From positions 62,001 to 126,000 of the forward strand of contig CAZIUE010000004.1 in NCBI GenBank assembly GCA_964542535.1: a stretch of 64,000 nt of DNA. Direction: 5' to 3'. A program made the translations under genes and the position numbers. The notes under the pieces are model-generated. The model was given only the letters and a program-made list of their open reading frames with translations, had not been told where the DNA came from and made no database searches. Each line of letters begins with the position of its first letter. Position 1 is the first letter of the stretch. This DNA comes from Pseudopelobacter sp964542535. GTDB taxonomy: Bacteria > Desulfobacterota > Desulfuromonadia > Geobacterales > Pseudopelobacteraceae. Positions 1-10,527 of the stretch are shown here, one piece after another.

Positions 1-1297
1 CTCCGCCTGGCTGGCACTGTTCTACGCCCTGGCTGCCCTGGCGGCTCGCCAGGGGGAAGGGGCGGGATTCAAGAGCGCCTTCACCCTGCCGGTGGCCTGG
101 GTGGCGGGAGACCTGCTGCGCTCCTTTCTCCTGACCGGATTTCCCTGGGCCATGCTGGGGCACTCCCAGTACCGCATCCTGCCCCTGATCCAGATCGCCG
201 ACATCAGCGGGGTCTACGGCATCACCCTCCTGATCGTGCTGGCCAACGTTGTCTTCTACCGCGTGCTGCGGGCCAGTTGGGGCAAGGCGGCCCCCTACCC
301 GGTCAAGAGCGCCCTGGTGCTGTTCCTGGGCCTGATCTCAACCCTCTATTACGGCTTTGACCGGTTGAACGTGGCCGGAACCGGTGACGGCCGGCCGCTC
401 AGGGTCGCGCTGATCCAGGGCAACATCCCCCAGGACGTGAAGTGGAGCCCGGCCTTCCGGGACAGCACCCTGGCAGCCTACGAGCGGTTGACCAGGGAGG
501 CGGCCCGGGAACCGCTCGACCTGGTGGTCTGGCCGGAGAGCGCGGTTCCCTTCTTCCTGCAGGACCAGCCCCGGGAAGCGGCACGCATCAGGCAGCTGGC
601 CCGGGAGCTGAACAGCCACCTGCTGCTGGGCAGCCCGGCCCACGAGACCCGTAACGGAAACCTCACCTTCCTGAACAGCGCCTACGTCATCTCCCCCGGG
701 GGAGAGACCATCGCCAGGGGCGACAAGCTGCACCTGGTGCCCTTTGGCGAGTACGTCCCCCTGGGACGCCTGCTCCCCTTCGTCGACAAGATGGTGGTCG
801 GCATCGGCGATTTCGCGGCCGGAGACGAGGCAGCTCCCCTGCCGGTGGGTTCAACCCGGGCAGGGCTTCTGGTCTGTTACGAGGCCATTTTTCCCGAACT
901 GGCCCGGCAGTACGTACGCAACGGCGCCCGCATACTGGTCAACATCACCAACGACGCCTGGTTCGGCAGTTCCTCAGCTCCCTACCAGCACCTCGCCATC
1001 GCCGCCTTCAGGGCCGTGGAAACCCGCACCCCCCTGGTCAGGGCGGCCAACACCGGCTTCACCGCCATCGTGGACCGCAACGGCCATATCCGCACCCTGA
1101 CACCGCTGTTCCGGGAAGCGTTCATCGCCGGAGAGATCACCCCCGGAAGGGACGACTCGCTCTACGTGCGCATGGGTGACGCTCTTGCCTGGGCCTGCCT
1201 GCTGCTCGCGGCCGCCGTTGCCCTGCTGTCGTGGAAGCGGACGGTGACGTACGACAGACGGGCCGGGCACGGAAACAGCGCCGACGCAGCAACCTGA
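1..1297 (+). CDS. lnt: Apolipoprotein N-acyltransferase, 5' end cut by window
   Basis: Inner-membrane enzyme that transfers a third acyl chain from phospholipid to the N-terminal Cys of lipoproteins. The reading frame is open from base 2, so the gene starts upstream. The visible part has several membrane segments followed by a carbon-nitrogen hydrolase domain. That domain carries the expected Glu (WPESAVPFF), Lys (DKLHLVPFGEYVP) and Cys (LVCYEAIFPE) triad, and one C-terminal membrane helix follows. prfB starts about 110 bases downstream on the same strand. The identification is firm; only the N-terminal membrane region is missing. Confidence 0.93.
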   Translation, partial: SAWLALFYALAALAARQGEGAGFKSAFTLPVAWVAGDLLRSFLLTGFPWAMLGHSQYRILPLIQIADISGVYGITLLIVLANVVFYRVLRASWGKAAPYPVKSALVLFLGLISTLYYGFDRLNVAGTGDGRPLRVALIQGNIPQDVKWSPAFRDSTLAAYERLTREAAREPLDLVVWPESAVPFFLQDQPREAARIRQLARELNSHLLLGSPAHETRNGNLTFLNSAYVISPGGETIARGDKLHLVPFGEYVPLGRLLPFVDKMVVGIGDFAAGDEAAPLPVGSTRAGLLVCYEAIFPELARQYVRNGARILVNITNDAWFGSSSAPYQHLAIAAFRAVETRTPLVRAANTGFTAIVDRNGHIRTLTPLFREAFIAGEITPGRDDSLYVRMGDALAWACLLLAAAVALLSWKRTVTYDRRAGHGNSADAAT

Positions 1298-1405
1298 CAG
1301 CGACAACCACAAACGTGCGGAGCGAACCGGTGTGCTCGAACGCAGCCAGTCGCCCACCGCCTGATCGAGCATCAGAACATATCCAAACAGACAAGGAGTA
1401 ACACT

Positions 1406-2525
1406 ATGTTTCGTGAAGAGAAATCCCGACTGAACGACCTGGAGGAACGTATCGCCAAACTCAGGGGGTCCCTTTGACGTAGATGCCAAGCGCGAGTCGA
1501 TCCAGGAGATCGAATCCCGGATCGCCGCCCCCGGTTTCTGGGATAACGCGGAAGCCTCCCAGGGAATCCTCAGGGAACGCACCGGTCTGGAAAAGATCGT
1601 GCAGATGTGGGACAGCCTGGTGCGGCAGGCGGACGACGTGCGGGTGATGATCGAACTGGGAGAAGAGGACGAGGACGAGGAGACCCTGGCGGAAGTGGCC
1701 GGGATGAACGAGCGCTTGCGCCAGGGAGTTGAAGCCGCCGAGTTCCAGCGCATGCTCTCCGGCGAGCACGACCGCAACTCCTGCTTCATCTCCATCAACC
1801 CGGGAGCGGGGGGCACCGAATCCCAGGACTGGGCCGAGATGCTGCTGCGCATGTATCTGCGGTACTGCGAGAAAAAAGGGTGGAAAACCACCATCACCGA
1901 TTACCAGGGCGGCGAGGAGGCGGGCATCAAGACGGCCACCTTCAGCGTCAGCGGTGAATACGCCTACGGCTACCTCAAGGCCGAGGCGGGCATTCACCGC
2001 CTGGTGCGTATCTCCCCTTTTGACAGCAACGCCCGGCGCCACACGTCATTTGCCTCGGTCTACGCCTTCCCGGAGATCGAGGAGGAGGACATCGACATCA
2101 GGATCGCCGACTCCGACCTGCGCATCGACACCTTCCGCTCGGGGGGCGCGGGGGGGCAGCACGTGAACACCACCGACTCGGCCGTGCGCATCACCCACCT
2201 GCCCACCAATATCGTGGTTGCCTGCCAGAGCGAACGGAGCCAGATCATGAACCGCGCAACGGCCATGAAGGTGCTGCGGGCCAAGCTGTACGAGAAGGAA
2301 CAGCAGGAGCGCACGGCCAAGGCTTCGGAGATCGCCAGCGAGAAGAAGGATATCGGCTGGGGAAGCCAGATCCGCTCCTATGTGCTGCACCCCTACAAGA
2401 TGGTCAAGGATCTTCGCACAGGGGTCGAATCAGGCAACCCGGACGCGGTTCTGGACGGCAGCCTGGAGGAGTTCGTGGTTGCTTACCTGATGGGAGTCAG
2501 GCGTCAGGTAGGGGATGGGGAGTAG
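1406..2525 (+). CDS. prfB: Peptide chain release factor 2 with programmed +1 frameshift
   Basis: Releases nascent peptides at UGA and UAA codons on the ribosome. The ATG at 1406 follows AAGGAG and opens a 23-codon frame that ends at an in-frame TGA (1475-1477) in the context CTT-TGA-C, preceded by the internal SD-like run AGGGGG (1464-1469). Skipping T1475 joins it to the long frame from 1476, giving 372 residues. The tripeptide anticodon SPF lies at about 203-205 and the catalytic GGQ at about 249-251, very near the E. coli positions. The frameshift is autoregulatory in known RF2 genes, because low RF2 favours the shift. A gene finder would probably call only the second frame from an internal start. 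Confidence 0.96.
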
Positions 2526-2580
2526 TTCCCCGACGGAGTGCGGGCCGCCTCTCCCCAGGGTGGTGCGGCCCGGTGGACCT

Positions 2581-2611
2581 CCGCCCGGTTTTGTTCGCAA
2601 AACCGGTGGCG
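2581..2611 (+). terminator. GC-rich UUCG-loop hairpin after prfB
   Basis: A perfect 9-bp stem (CCGGTTTTG at 2585-2593 with CAAAACCGG at 2598-2606) closes a TTCG tetraloop and extends through a 2-base bulge to CCGC/GCGG. It lies 60 bases after the prfB stop. No T-run follows, so it is either a Rho-independent-like structure without the tail or a processing/stability hairpin. Confidence 0.4.
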
Positions 2612-2736
2612 GACCGTCGGCACCGACGCGCCGCGGCCGTCCCCTGCCCCAAAAAGTTCTTTACTCACCGGGCCAGAATATGGATACTGTTTCGACACGC
2701 CCATGCCCACGCCACGATCCATCACCCATTGAGAGA

Positions 2737-3582
2737 ATGCACCGTTTTATTCAACCTGCCATACTGACGCTTCTGTGCGTCATGCTCCTGCGTTTGTCAT
2801 TGGCAGGCGCGACCCCCCCGGACGGGGTGCGCAGCCTGGGCTACGCCATCCAGATGGGCGCTTTCTCCGACGTGAACAACGCCCAGCGTTTCACCGCCGC
2901 GCTCCAGACCAAGGGAATCGAGGCCTTCTACTTCCGCAAGGACAACGGCATCTACGCTGTTCGTTTCGGTGATTTCACCACCAAGGCCAAGGCCCGCGCC
3001 GTTGCCGAACGGCTGGTGACCGACCGGCTGATCGACGGCTACTATATCGCCCCCCCCCATCAGGTCGTCTTTACGGCCAACAGGGGGCCGGGCTGGCAGA
3101 AACAACCTCCGCCCGAGCTGCACGGGCCGCGGAACGGGAAGACGGGCAGTACTCCAGCCACCGGGAACAACGGCACGCCACGACGGAAACCATCCCATGG
3201 GGAGCGGGACATGGGCTTCATCGCCGCCCGCACCGCCGAACGCTTCGTGGGCATCCCCTACCGCTGGGGTGGAGACAACGTAGTCGAGGGAATGGATTGC
3301 AGCGGATTCGTGCGCGCGGTCTACAACCTGTGCGGCGTGAGCATTCCGCGCACCTCGCGTGAACAGTTCAGGACGGGCGAGTCGGTCGGGCGCACAACGC
3401 TTCTGGACGGCGATCTCGTCTTCTTCGGCGCCGACGAGGACAAGATCAACCACGTCGGCATCTATGTGGGCAACGGCAAGTTCGTGCATGCACCCCGGAG
3501 GGGGGAAGAGATTCGCGTCGCCTCCATGGACGACTCCTATTTCGGCAGGCGCTTCGTCGGCGCACGCAGATATTTTCAATAG
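2737..3582 (+). CDS. Exported SPOR-NlpC/P60 peptidoglycan endopeptidase
   Basis: Predicted cell-wall hydrolase of 281 residues. The ATG at 2737 follows GAGAGA and begins a clear signal peptide (residues 1-24, hydrophobic core LTLLCVMLL). A SPOR-like peptidoglycan-binding repeat follows at about 35-105, then a Pro/Gly-rich linker, then an NlpC/P60 papain-like domain at about 160-281. Candidate catalytic residues are Cys188 (MDCSGF), His239 (NHVGIY) and His251 (FVHAP). The open frame continues upstream into prfB, but that extension is low-complexity and precedes the signal peptide. The enzyme probably cleaves D-Glu-diaminopimelate stem-peptide bonds in the periplasm. Confidence 0.85.
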   Translation: MHRFIQPAILTLLCVMLLRLSLAGATPPDGVRSLGYAIQMGAFSDVNNAQRFTAALQTKGIEAFYFRKDNGIYAVRFGDFTTKAKARAVAERLVTDRLIDGYYIAPPHQVVFTANRGPGWQKQPPPELHGPRNGKTGSTPATGNNGTPRRKPSHGERDMGFIAARTAERFVGIPYRWGGDNVVEGMDCSGFVRAVYNLCGVSIPRTSREQFRTGESVGRTTLLDGDLVFFGADEDKINHVGIYVGNGKFVHAPRRGEEIRVASMDDSYFGRRFVGARRYFQ

Positions 3583-3595
3583 ACACGGGGAACAC

Positions 3596-4837
3596 ATGGC
3601 CATCATCAGACCATTCCGGGCACTTCGCCCGCCACATCATCTTGCCGAACGGGTTGCCTCGCTCCCCTACGACGTCATGAACGTCGAGGAGGCCCGCGCC
3701 ATGGCGTCGGGAAACCACCACAGTTTTCTGCACGTCTCCCGCCCGGAAATCGACCTGGACGCGGCTATCGACCCCCATGACGACCAGGTTCACGCCCAGG
3801 GAAAGGAGAACCTCGACCGGTTCGTCCGCCAGGGGACCCTTGTCAGCGACAGCGGTGAGTACTTCTACGTCTATCGTCAGCGCATGGGGGAGATCACCCA
3901 GACCGGCCTGGTGGCCTGCGCCGGAGTGGACGACTACCACAACGGTATCATTAAGAAACACGAGCACACCCGACCGGATAAAGAGGACGACCGGGTCAGG
4001 CATATCGCCACCCTGAACGCCAACGACGAGCCGGTCTTCTACATCTCCCGCTCCTGTCCAGAGATCGAGGCGATCATCGCCCGTGTCGCCACCGGCGCAC
4101 CCGAATACGATTTCGTCACCGACGACGGCGTGGCCCACACCCTGTGGGTCATCAGTGACGGGAGTCTGGTGGAGCACCTGACGAAACGTTTCGCTGCCAT
4201 TCCAACCCTGTATGTGGCCGACGGCCACCACCGCAGCGCCGCGGCCGAACGGGTGCGCGACCTGCGTCGGGAGGCCAACCCCGACCACACCGGCAACGAG
4301 GAATACAATTTTTTCCTGACCGTCATCTTTCCTGAAGACCAGCTGAACATCATGCCCTACAACCGGGTGGTGAAAGACCTGAACGGCCTGGAGAGCGCCG
4401 AATTCCTGGGCCGGGTTGCCCGGATCTTCCAGCTCGACGAATCACCCGAACCGGTGCTGCCCGAGTCGCGTCACACCTTCGGCATGTACCTGGACGGCCG
4501 CTGGTACCGGTTGCGGCTCCCCCCGGGGAACGTTGACGAATCGGACAGCGTCGCCCATCTGGATGTCTCCATCCTCCAGGACCGGCTGCTGAACCCGCTC
4601 CTGGGTATAACCAATCCCCGCACCGACACGCGCATCCATTTCGTGGGCGGCATACGGGGCAACCAGGAGCTGGTCCGTCTGGTGGATGGCGGAGAGTACC
4701 GGGTGGCGTTCTCGCTTTTTCCCACCTCGGTGGGAGAACTGATGGAGCTGGCAGACCAGGACCAGATCATGCCTCCCAAGTCAACCTGGTTCGAACCCAA
4801 GCTGCGCAGCGGGCTGTTCGTGCACCTGCTGGAGTAG
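3596..4837 (+). CDS. DUF1015 family protein
   Basis: A 413-residue soluble protein that begins MAIIRPFRALRPP, the usual start of DUF1015 proteins. The ATG at 3596 follows GGGGAAC and lies 13 bases after the preceding stop. A conserved ADGHHRSAAA motif is at about residues 207-216. Its DGHHR core resembles the nucleotide-handling motif of ParB/sulfiredoxin-fold kinases, so a kinase-like role is possible but only inferred. No signal peptide or membrane segment is visible. The sirtuin gene starts five bases after the stop, suggesting cotranscription. Confidence 0.8.
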   Translation: MAIIRPFRALRPPHHLAERVASLPYDVMNVEEARAMASGNHHSFLHVSRPEIDLDAAIDPHDDQVHAQGKENLDRFVRQGTLVSDSGEYFYVYRQRMGEITQTGLVACAGVDDYHNGIIKKHEHTRPDKEDDRVRHIATLNANDEPVFYISRSCPEIEAIIARVATGAPEYDFVTDDGVAHTLWVISDGSLVEHLTKRFAAIPTLYVADGHHRSAAAERVRDLRREANPDHTGNEEYNFFLTVIFPEDQLNIMPYNRVVKDLNGLESAEFLGRVARIFQLDESPEPVLPESRHTFGMYLDGRWYRLRLPPGNVDESDSVAHLDVSILQDRLLNPLLGITNPRTDTRIHFVGGIRGNQELVRLVDGGEYRVAFSLFPTSVGELMELADQDQIMPPKSTWFEPKLRSGLFVHLLE

Positions 4838-4842
4838 ATGTC

Positions 4843-5658
4843 GTGCTCCGGGCCGCGGCAGATATCATCCGGCAGGCGGAGGCGTTCATCATTACCGCCG
4901 GCGCCGGCATGGGGGTTGATTCCGGCCTGCCGGACTTCCGCGGCACCAGCGGCTTCTGGCAGGCCTACCCCCCCTATGCCAGGCTGGGCCTGACCTTCGC
5001 CGAGGCTGCCAATCCGCGGCACTTCCGCCTTGATCCCTCCTTCGGCTGGGGATTCTACGGCCACCGCTGCACCCTCTACCGGGCCACCATCCCCCACGAG
5101 GGGTTCCGTATCCTCCAGCGCTGGATCCGGCGCAACAACGCCGAACATTTCGTGGTCACTTCCAACGTGGACGGTCAGTTCCAGCAGGCGGGCTTCGGCG
5201 AAGAACGTATCCTGGAGGTACACGGCTCGATTCACCACCTGCAGTGCCTTGAACCCTGCCACGACGCCATCTGGCCCAACGACGCGACCTTCCACATCGA
5301 CACGGAGACCATGCGGTCCCGCTCCGTGCCCCGCTGCCCCTCCTGCGGCGACGTCAGCCGCCCCAACATCCTCATGTTCGGTGACTGGTCCTGGCTCTCC
5401 CGCCGTACCGATGAACAGGAGTCGCGTTTCGTTCGTTTCCTGGAACGAGTGGCTGAAAAGCGCTGCGTGGTGATCGAACTGGGCGCCGGCACGGCAATCC
5501 CCACCATCCGCGCCACCTCCGAGCGTCTGGGACGCCGGGACGCGACCCGGGTGATCCGCATCAATCCCCGCGAGGCGGAGATCGCCCCGCCCCACATCTC
5601 CCTCCCCTGGGGCGCCCTGGAAGGGTTGCACGCTATCGACCGCTTCCCCGGCGCCTGA
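4843..5658 (+). CDS. SIR2-family NAD-dependent protein deacylase-like
   Basis: A 271-residue protein with the sirtuin Rossmann core. The N-terminal NAD motif GAGMGVDSGLPDFRG is at about 20-34, a TSNVDGQF motif stands where sirtuins usually have TQNVD, and the catalytic His is in EVHGS (about 127). Zinc-ligand cysteines appear as CLEPC and CPSCG. The GTG start at 4843 is inferred because the frame opens five bases after the DUF1015 stop and the next residues align directly to the sirtuin N-terminus. It probably removes acyl groups from lysines using NAD. The modified NVD motif may mark a sub-family with other acyl preferences. Confidence 0.8.
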   Translation: MLRAAADIIRQAEAFIITAGAGMGVDSGLPDFRGTSGFWQAYPPYARLGLTFAEAANPRHFRLDPSFGWGFYGHRCTLYRATIPHEGFRILQRWIRRNNAEHFVVTSNVDGQFQQAGFGEERILEVHGSIHHLQCLEPCHDAIWPNDATFHIDTETMRSRSVPRCPSCGDVSRPNILMFGDWSWLSRRTDEQESRFVRFLERVAEKRCVVIELGAGTAIPTIRATSERLGRRDATRVIRINPREAEIAPPHISLPWGALEGLHAIDRFPGA

Positions 5659-5825
5659 CCCCGGCGACAAGGTGCACGTTTTCTCATTTTTCCTTGCCTA
5701 AGGGCGAAGGGATATGCTACAAGTTTGTGCTTAATAAATTCGCACACCCCGCAACAGACCGGCGGTGTCCCTCGTGGCGTGCGGGGATTCAGCGGGGTGG
5801 AGGAAAAAACCAAAGGAGAACACCC
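5659..5825 (+). promoter_or_regulatory. rpsB promoter/leader region
   Basis: This gap separates the sirtuin from rpsB. Weak sigma-70-like boxes (TTGCCT at 5694 and TATGCT or CTACAA at 5713-5722) and a GTGC/GCAC inverted repeat around 5727-5745 are visible. Ribosomal protein S2 operons are commonly autoregulated through such leaders. No clear known leader fold could be confirmed by eye. Confidence 0.3.
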
Positions 5826-6599
<774 letters not shown>

Positions 6600-6603
6600 G
6601 AAC

Positions 6604-6650
6604 AAAGGCGCGGTTGATGGCGGTCGGCGAGCCGCATTGACCGCGCCTTT
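6604..6650 (+). terminator. Long hairpin between rpsB and tsf
   Basis: AAAGGCGCGGT (6604-6614) pairs perfectly with ACCGCGCCTTT (6640-6650), and an inner GCGG/CCGC stem adds stability. Only TTT follows, so it probably acts as a partial terminator or RNA-processing hairpin that sets the S2/EF-Ts ratio. Confidence 0.5.
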
Positions 6651-6705
6651 CCCTGTCGGCGTCACAGGAACATCCACAGACACATTTCGGAAGGAGCTCT
6701 CCCCC

Positions 6706-7644
6706 ATGGCAATCACAGCCGCCCAAATCAATGAACTGAGAAAAGCTACCGGAGCCGGTATGCTCGACTGCAAAAAGGCTCTGGAACAGAACGATGGCGA
6801 TTTCGACAAATCCGTCGACTACCTGCGCACCAAGGGACTGGCCGCGGCGGCCAAGAAGTCCAGCCGTGCCGCCACCGAAGGCATGGTGGCCGCGTTCGTT
6901 TCCGAGGACCTGAAGAGCGGCGTCCTCCTGGAAATCAACAGCGAAACCGACTTTGTCGCCAAGAACGATCTCTTCAAGGCGTTCGTGACCAACATCGGCC
7001 AGCACATCCTGGCCACCGCACCGGCCGACCGCGACGCCATGCTGGCCCAGACCTACAGCGGCGACGCTTCCAAGACCGTGCAGGAATACCTGAACGAATC
7101 CATCGCCGTCATCGGCGAGAACATCCAGATCCGCCGTTTCTCCCGCTTCGACGTGCAGGGGGACGGCTGCATCGGCTCCTACATCCATGCCGGCGGCAAG
7201 ATCGGCGTCATGGTGCAGGTGGCGGGCCCGGCCCTGGCACCCGCCAACCAAGAGACCCTGATCGCCCTGGTGAAGGACCTCGCCATGCATTCGGCCGCCG
7301 CGGCACCCCGCTACGTCTGCCGCGAGCAGGTGCCGGCCGACGTGCTGGAGCGTGAGAAGGAGATCTACCGCGCCAAGGCCCGTGAAACCGGCAAGCCGGA
7401 CAACATCATCGAGAAGATCATCGTCGGCCAGGTCAACAAGTTCTTCGGCGATATCTGCCTGAACGAGCAGGTCTACGTCAAGGACACCGACAAGACCATT
7501 CCCCAGGTGATCAAGGAAGCGGGCGCCGCCGCGGGCGGAGAGATCAGCATCAACCGTTTCGAGCGCTTCGTGCTCGGCGAGGGTCTGGAAAAGAAAGAAT
7601 CGGACTTTGCCGCCGAGGTGGCGGCAGCGGCCGGCCTTAAATAG
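6706..7644 (+). CDS. tsf: Translation elongation factor Ts
   Basis: Guanine-nucleotide exchange factor for EF-Tu, 312 residues. It begins MAITAAQINELRKATGAGMLDCKKAL, with the N-terminal UBA-like domain (1-55) and the TDFVAKN signature at about 83-89 (EINSETDFVAKND). Two core sub-domains follow, giving the longer EF-Ts form. The ATG at 6706 follows AAGGAGCT. An intrinsic terminator lies immediately after the stop. Confidence 0.97.
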   Translation: MAITAAQINELRKATGAGMLDCKKALEQNDGDFDKSVDYLRTKGLAAAAKKSSRAATEGMVAAFVSEDLKSGVLLEINSETDFVAKNDLFKAFVTNIGQHILATAPADRDAMLAQTYSGDASKTVQEYLNESIAVIGENIQIRRFSRFDVQGDGCIGSYIHAGGKIGVMVQVAGPALAPANQETLIALVKDLAMHSAAAAPRYVCREQVPADVLEREKEIYRAKARETGKPDNIIEKIIVGQVNKFFGDICLNEQVYVKDTDKTIPQVIKEAGAAAGGEISINRFERFVLGEGLEKKESDFAAEVAAAAGLK

Positions 7645-7651
7645 CAGCCAG

Positions 7652-7680
7652 AGCCGGCCGGAAATGGCCGGCTTTTTTTT
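7652..7680 (+). terminator. Rho-independent terminator after tsf
   Basis: AGCCGGCC (7652-7659) pairs with GGCCGGCT (7666-7673) around a six-base loop, and a run of eight T follows. This is a textbook intrinsic terminator. pyrH therefore needs readthrough or its own promoter. Confidence 0.88.
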
Positions 7681-7706
7681 AAGCACGAGACGAGACGGGA
7701 GAACGC

Positions 7707-8426
7707 ATGAGCAGGCCGAAATTCACCAGGGTGTTGCTGAAGTTGTCGGGGGAATCCCTTGCCGGCAACCAGGGCTACGGTATCGATCCGAAAACAATCA
7801 CCACCATCGCCAGACAGATCAGAGACGTGGTCCAGCAGGGAGTGCAGCTGGCCCTGGTCATCGGCGGCGGTAACATCTTCCGTGGCCTGGCGGCATCGTC
7901 CCAAGGGATGGACCGGGCCGGCGCCGACAACATGGGGATGCTGGCCACCATGATCAATTCCCTGGCCATGCAGGACGCTCTGGAAAAACTGGGGGTGGCC
8001 ACCCGCGTCCAGTCGGCCATTGCCATGCAGCAGGTTGCCGAGCCATACATCCGCCGCCGGGCCATCCGTCACCTGGAGAAGGGGCGCGTGGTCATCTTCG
8101 GCGCCGGCACCGGCAACCCCTACTTCACCACCGACACCGCCGCCAGCCTGCGTGCCATGGAAATCAATGCCCAGGTCATCCTCAAAGGGACCAAGGTGGA
8201 CGGAGTCTACACGGCGGATCCCATGAAGGACGCCTCGGCCACCAAGCTTCCCAAACTGGCCTACATCGACGTCCTCAAGCGGGGCCTGCAAGTCATGGAT
8301 GCCACCGCAACCTCCCTCTGCATGGACAACAATCTGCCCATCATCGTCTTCGATCTGACAACCGAAGGCAACATCATCAAGGTCATCAACGGCGAAGAGA
8401 TCGGTACCATCGTACAAGGAGAATGA
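7707..8426 (+). CDS. pyrH: UMP kinase
   Basis: Phosphorylates UMP to UDP in pyrimidine nucleotide synthesis. The 239-residue sequence is of the amino-acid kinase fold, with the LLKLSGESLAG N-terminus, the GGGNIFRG phosphate-binding loop and the GTGNPYFTTD segment typical of bacterial PyrH. The ATG at 7707 follows a GGGAGAACGC stretch. The stop overlaps an ATG at 8423, but frr most likely starts nine bases later. Confidence 0.97.
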   Translation: MSRPKFTRVLLKLSGESLAGNQGYGIDPKTITTIARQIRDVVQQGVQLALVIGGGNIFRGLAASSQGMDRAGADNMGMLATMINSLAMQDALEKLGVATRVQSAIAMQQVAEPYIRRRAIRHLEKGRVVIFGAGTGNPYFTTDTAASLRAMEINAQVILKGTKVDGVYTADPMKDASATKLPKLAYIDVLKRGLQVMDATATSLCMDNNLPIIVFDLTTEGNIIKVINGEEIGTIVQGE

Positions 8427-8431
8427 CTCCC

Positions 8432-8988
8432 ATGCCCAAAAGCGTACTCAGCGACATGAAGAGCCACATGGACAAGACCGTGACGGTTCTGAAGAACGAG
8501 TTCCAGAAAGTCCGCACCGGCCGCGCCTCAACCGCGGTACTGGACAGCGTCAAGGTGGATTACTACGGCAACCCCACCCCCATCAGTCAGGTCGCCACCC
8601 TGGCCATTCCCGAGCCGCGGCTGATCACCATTACCCCCTGGGAGGGCAAACTGATACCGGCCATCGAGAAGGCGATCTTTAACGCCAACATCGGTCTGAC
8701 CCCCTCCAACGACGGCAAGAGCATCCGCCTGAGCCTCCCCCCCCTGACCGAGGAACGGCGCAAGGAGATCGTCAAGGAGTTGAAGAAGATGGCCGAGGAC
8801 AACCGGGTCGCCCTGCGTAACATCCGTCGCGACGCCATCGACCGGCTGAAGAAGCTGGAGAAGGACAAGAGCATCACCGAAGACGAGTTGAAGAAACTGG
8901 AGAAGGAAGTACAGGAGTGTACCAAGAGCTTCGAGATCAAGATTGACGAAACCATGGCCAACAAGGAAAAAGAGGTCATGGAGGTCTG

Positions 8989-8989
<1 letters not shown>
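8432..8989 (+). CDS. frr: Ribosome recycling factor
   Basis: Splits post-termination ribosomes together with EF-G. I chose the ATG at 8432 because AAGGAG (8416-8421) lies ten bases ahead of it, while the ATG at 8423 is only one base from that SD. The 8432 start also gives 185 residues, the standard RRF length. The protein shows the VRTGRAST motif and the long charged three-helix-bundle repeats rich in KK/EE. The TGA overlaps the uppS ATG by one base. Confidence 0.97.
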
Positions 8990-9731
<742 letters not shown>

Positions 9732-9744
<13 letters not shown>

Positions 9745-10520
9745 TTACCGCTTTCATTCTCCTGCCGGTCGTAATCCTGACCGTCACCCGCGGGGGGACG
9801 CTCCTCTTCGCCGGACTGGTGGGCGTCGTTTCCGCCCTTGCCATGCTGGAGTTCTACCGCATGGCGCTCCCCGCCAGACGGATGGAGTCGCGCCTGGCAG
9901 CCCTCGGCGCCGCGCTGCTGGTCTTCCTGCCACTGCTGCCATCCCAGGGGCTGGCGGGGCTGGTGGCGCTGCTCCTCATCTTCTGGCTCCTGTTCCTCCT
10001 GCGCATCGACGACATCGGCGAAACAGCCCGGGAAGTGGCCCTGGCGGTCCTGGGCCTGGCCTATATCCCGCTCATGCTGATGCATCTGGTCATGCTCCGC
10101 CAGACTCCCTACGGCATCCAGTGGCTGATGGTGCTGATGCTGATCGTGATGAGCAACGACTCCCTGGCCTACTACAGCGGCAGGGCACTGGGCAGACACC
10201 GCCTCTACCCGCTGGTGAGCCCCAACAAGAGCATCGAGGGGGCCCTGGGCGGTATCCTGGGAAGCATCCTGGGCACCCTGCTGGCGCGTTCCACCTTCTT
10301 CCCCCAGCTCTCCCTGGCGGACGCCCTGCTGACCGCCCTGTTCATCGGCATCCTGGGCCAGACCGGCGACCTGTTCGAGTCCCTGCTCAAGCGCAGCTTC
10401 GGCGTCAAGGATTCGGGGACCATCTTCCCCGGCCACGGCGGCGTCCTTGACCGCATGGACAGCATCATCTTCGCCGCTCCGGCGACCTACTACTACGCAA
10501 GCTATTTTTTCAGGGGATAG
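9732..10520 (+). CDS. cdsA: Phosphatidate cytidylyltransferase, apparent ATC start
   Basis: Inner-membrane enzyme making CDP-diacylglycerol from phosphatidate and CTP; 262 residues with about eight membrane helices. The C-terminal signature is clear (SPNKSIEGALGG, GDLFESLLKRSFGVKDSG, HGGVLDRMDS). No ATG, GTG or TTG lies near the expected start. GAGGAG (9720-9725) sits six bases before ATC at 9732, and reading that codon as Met gives MKRLITAF, the usual family N-terminus. The nearest in-frame ATG is 150 bases upstream inside uppS. The start choice is inferred; the gene call is certain. Confidence 0.93.
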
Positions 10521-10527
10521 TCTCGTT

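Noticed and set aside
2515..2736. N-terminal extension of the NlpC/P60 protein back to the prfB stop
   Set aside because: The extension is low-complexity, overlaps the prfB end and hides the signal peptide that begins at 2737.
8423..8431. Alternative frr start at the ATG that overlaps the pyrH stop
   Set aside because: It lies only one base from the AAGGAG and adds residues beyond the usual RRF length.
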